Below, piece by piece: positions 62,606 to 64,000 of a DNA stretch of 64,000 nt (positions within the stretch are counted from its first letter, which is position 1; every line of letters starts with the position of its first letter). The position numbers were made by a program, and so were the translations under genes. The DNA is from Monocercomonoides exilis (taxonomy: Eukaryota; Preaxostyla; Oxymonadida; Polymastigidae): the NCBI GenBank assembly GCA_001643675.2, contig LSRY02000030.1:62001-126000 (forward strand), in the 5' to 3' direction. The notes beneath the pieces are model-generated. The model made no database searches and was not told the DNA's origin. It worked only from the letters and a program-made list of their open reading frames with translations.

Positions 62606-63024
62606 ACACTCTTATAAAACTTTATTTAATTATATTTATAATAAAAATAATTTTTTTTGATAGTTTTTAATTTTCTGAAATGATTATTTCACTTTTTTTT
62701 TTCCTGTGTAAAAATTTTGTTAGATTAGTTTATTAAAAAATTTGAAATTTTTATTGTTTAATGGAATATTGAGTTTATTTTTGGCTTATGAGCAATGAGT
62801 CTGTATTGAAATGAGAAAGTTTATATGAATTTTCGATTTTTTTGAGTAGAAATGTTTTTATTCACTTAACATTTTTAACAATTATAAATCCATTGATTAT
62901 GGTTTGATCACCATTTTCATTCTTACGTCAGGTTATAAAGCTTAATTGTTGAATTCATTTCAGCATACAATAATAACATAAAAATTAGTAGCAATAACGT
63001 TAAGATCAGAGTTTTTTATTGCTT
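62606..63024. promoter_or_regulatory. Intergenic spacer, giant LRR gene / PP4R3
   Basis: 419 bp of AT-rich DNA holding the 3' flank of one gene and the promoter of the next. I see no RNA gene or clear motif. Confidence 0.4.
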
Positions 63025-64000
63025 ATGGCGTCGTTGCACTTTCGTTCAAAACTTTTTGTGCTGAGTCCTGATGGAAAATGGATTGATCAAGGAACAGGTT
63101 GGACGGATGTGGAAAACGAAAGCATTATTATGGATATGGAAAAAATTGAGCCTGATGGCAGTCAAAAACAATTTGTGTCTTTTATTTCTCAAAAACCTGA
63201 TGATTACCTAAAAGAAGGAGGTATTTTAATGCCATTCTTGTTTTTGTTTAAAATAGTCAATGTTTGATACTATTTGTGAAAATTTAGATACTCTTATTGT
63301 TTGGACGGATTTGCTTTCTGGAAATGAATTTGCTATAAGTTTTTTGGTTAAATCAAACAGAGAAACTCTTTGGTTTGCAAAGCTGAATCATTTTTGTTAT
63401 TAACACTTTTGTTAGGACTATTATTCGAGATATTCAACAAAAAAGAACTACATTTCTTCCTCCAATATCTCATGAAGGGCTTCTTCTCCTTCCAGGTGTT
63501 TTACGTCGTTATTCCCTTTCTCCAATTTTAAGAGCAGAATTCACCCAGCACATGCTACGTGATGTATGTCCTTTATGAGCATTTTTTTGTATCGTTTGAG
63601 TTTATTCTTTAAAAAATTTCTCAACAATTGCAGAATTATCTTATCAGATTTTTAAAATTCCATTCTTCTGTAACAGTTCCCGAAGACATAATATCCATGG
63701 TCACAAAAAATCTGAAAGAGTGCATTGATGACAACAAGACGGACAGCCGACGTATCCATATGGACGATATTCCCACTGATTCATTTCCTCCACTCCCTTA
63801 TCTGATCACCTCTGAAGCTGAATGGCTGAAAATAACACACCCATCTCCATTGCCTTCTTCGGCTTTTTCTTCTCCATTCCCTTCACTCCCTTCTCTCTCT
63901 GCAAGCTCTTCTGCTTCAGAACTTTCTCCTTCCACGTCGGCTTCCTTGTCATCTACTTCTCCATCCAACTTGTCTTCAACTTCATCTTCTGAATCTCATT
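63025..64000 (+). CDS. PPP4R3: Protein phosphatase 4 regulatory subunit 3 (SMEK/PSY2), 5' part
   Basis: Exons 63025-63220, 63288-63372, 63416-63563 and 63634 onward (introns 67, 43 and 70 nt). The N-terminus is the EVH1/PH-like domain of PP4R3: KLFVLSPDGKWIDQGTGWTD, a middle strand region, then across intron 1 GDTLIVWTDLLSGNEFAISF, then across intron 2 ETLWTIIRDIQQ. These match the R-x-K-L/V-Y-V-L, W-D-D-R-G-T-G, DTLIVW and IWEKICQVQ blocks of human SMEK. It targets the PP4 catalytic subunit to substrates in DNA damage repair and signalling. Downstream of about 63850 a Ser/Pro-rich insert begins before any armadillo-like region is reached. The gene runs off the right edge. Confidence 0.88.

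Overview
This window reads as nuclear DNA of an AT-rich, intron-bearing protist, most likely an oxymonad (Preaxostyla) close to Monocercomonoides. The reasons are: eukaryote-only genes (MCM9, DENN, ITPK, F-box, PP4R3), short GT-AG introns of about 40 to 210 nt, very short intergenic gaps, large Cys-rich beta-helix surface proteins, polyserine expansions, and a helical-looking protein at 45.6-47.0 kb that I associate from memory with a large Monocercomonoides family. The organism is an inference. The standard code fits: TAA, TAG and TGA all end genes, and multi-kb frames contain none of them.

Layout. 1-8419 (-): most of a giant beta-helix surface protein made of eight modules of about 1.15 kb, running off the left edge. 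8.4-14.7 kb: gene-poor, very AT-rich, with a nested family of about 258-bp MITE-like elements and a Merlin/IS1595-type transposase relic. 14.7-17.6 kb (-): a hypothetical protein, a TMEM185-like membrane protein and a five-exon F-box protein. 17.7-21.1 kb (+): MCM9. 21.5-23.5 kb: a TA-flanked pogo/Tc1-like transposon with a damaged transposase. 23.9-29.7 kb (-): a DENN-domain protein with IQ motifs. 29.8-31.3 kb (-): a seven-exon inositol phosphate kinase (ITPK). 31.3-36.5 kb (+): a complete beta-helix type I membrane protein. 36.5-41.6 kb: nested repeats, a 1.08-kb palindrome with 492-bp arms, telomere-like and tRNA-like motifs, and a beta-helix pseudogene. 41.6-45.6 kb: low-complexity and decayed sequence. 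45.6-47.0 kb (+): the lineage-type protein. 47.8-62.6 kb (+): a 4785-residue LRR plus polyserine protein. 63.0-64.0 kb (+): the start of a PP4R3/SMEK subunit.

The genes do not form a pathway; they are independent housekeeping, signalling and surface genes. Themes that cross them are: introns crowded at the 5' end and absent from the long 3' exon; a shift from AT-rich 5' to GC-richer 3' coding sequence; polyserine inserted between or after conserved domains; and divergent gene pairs whose start codons lie 66-94 bp apart. I rebuilt exons by eye from splice signals, reading frame and family motifs. All gene models given as complete have total lengths divisible by three.
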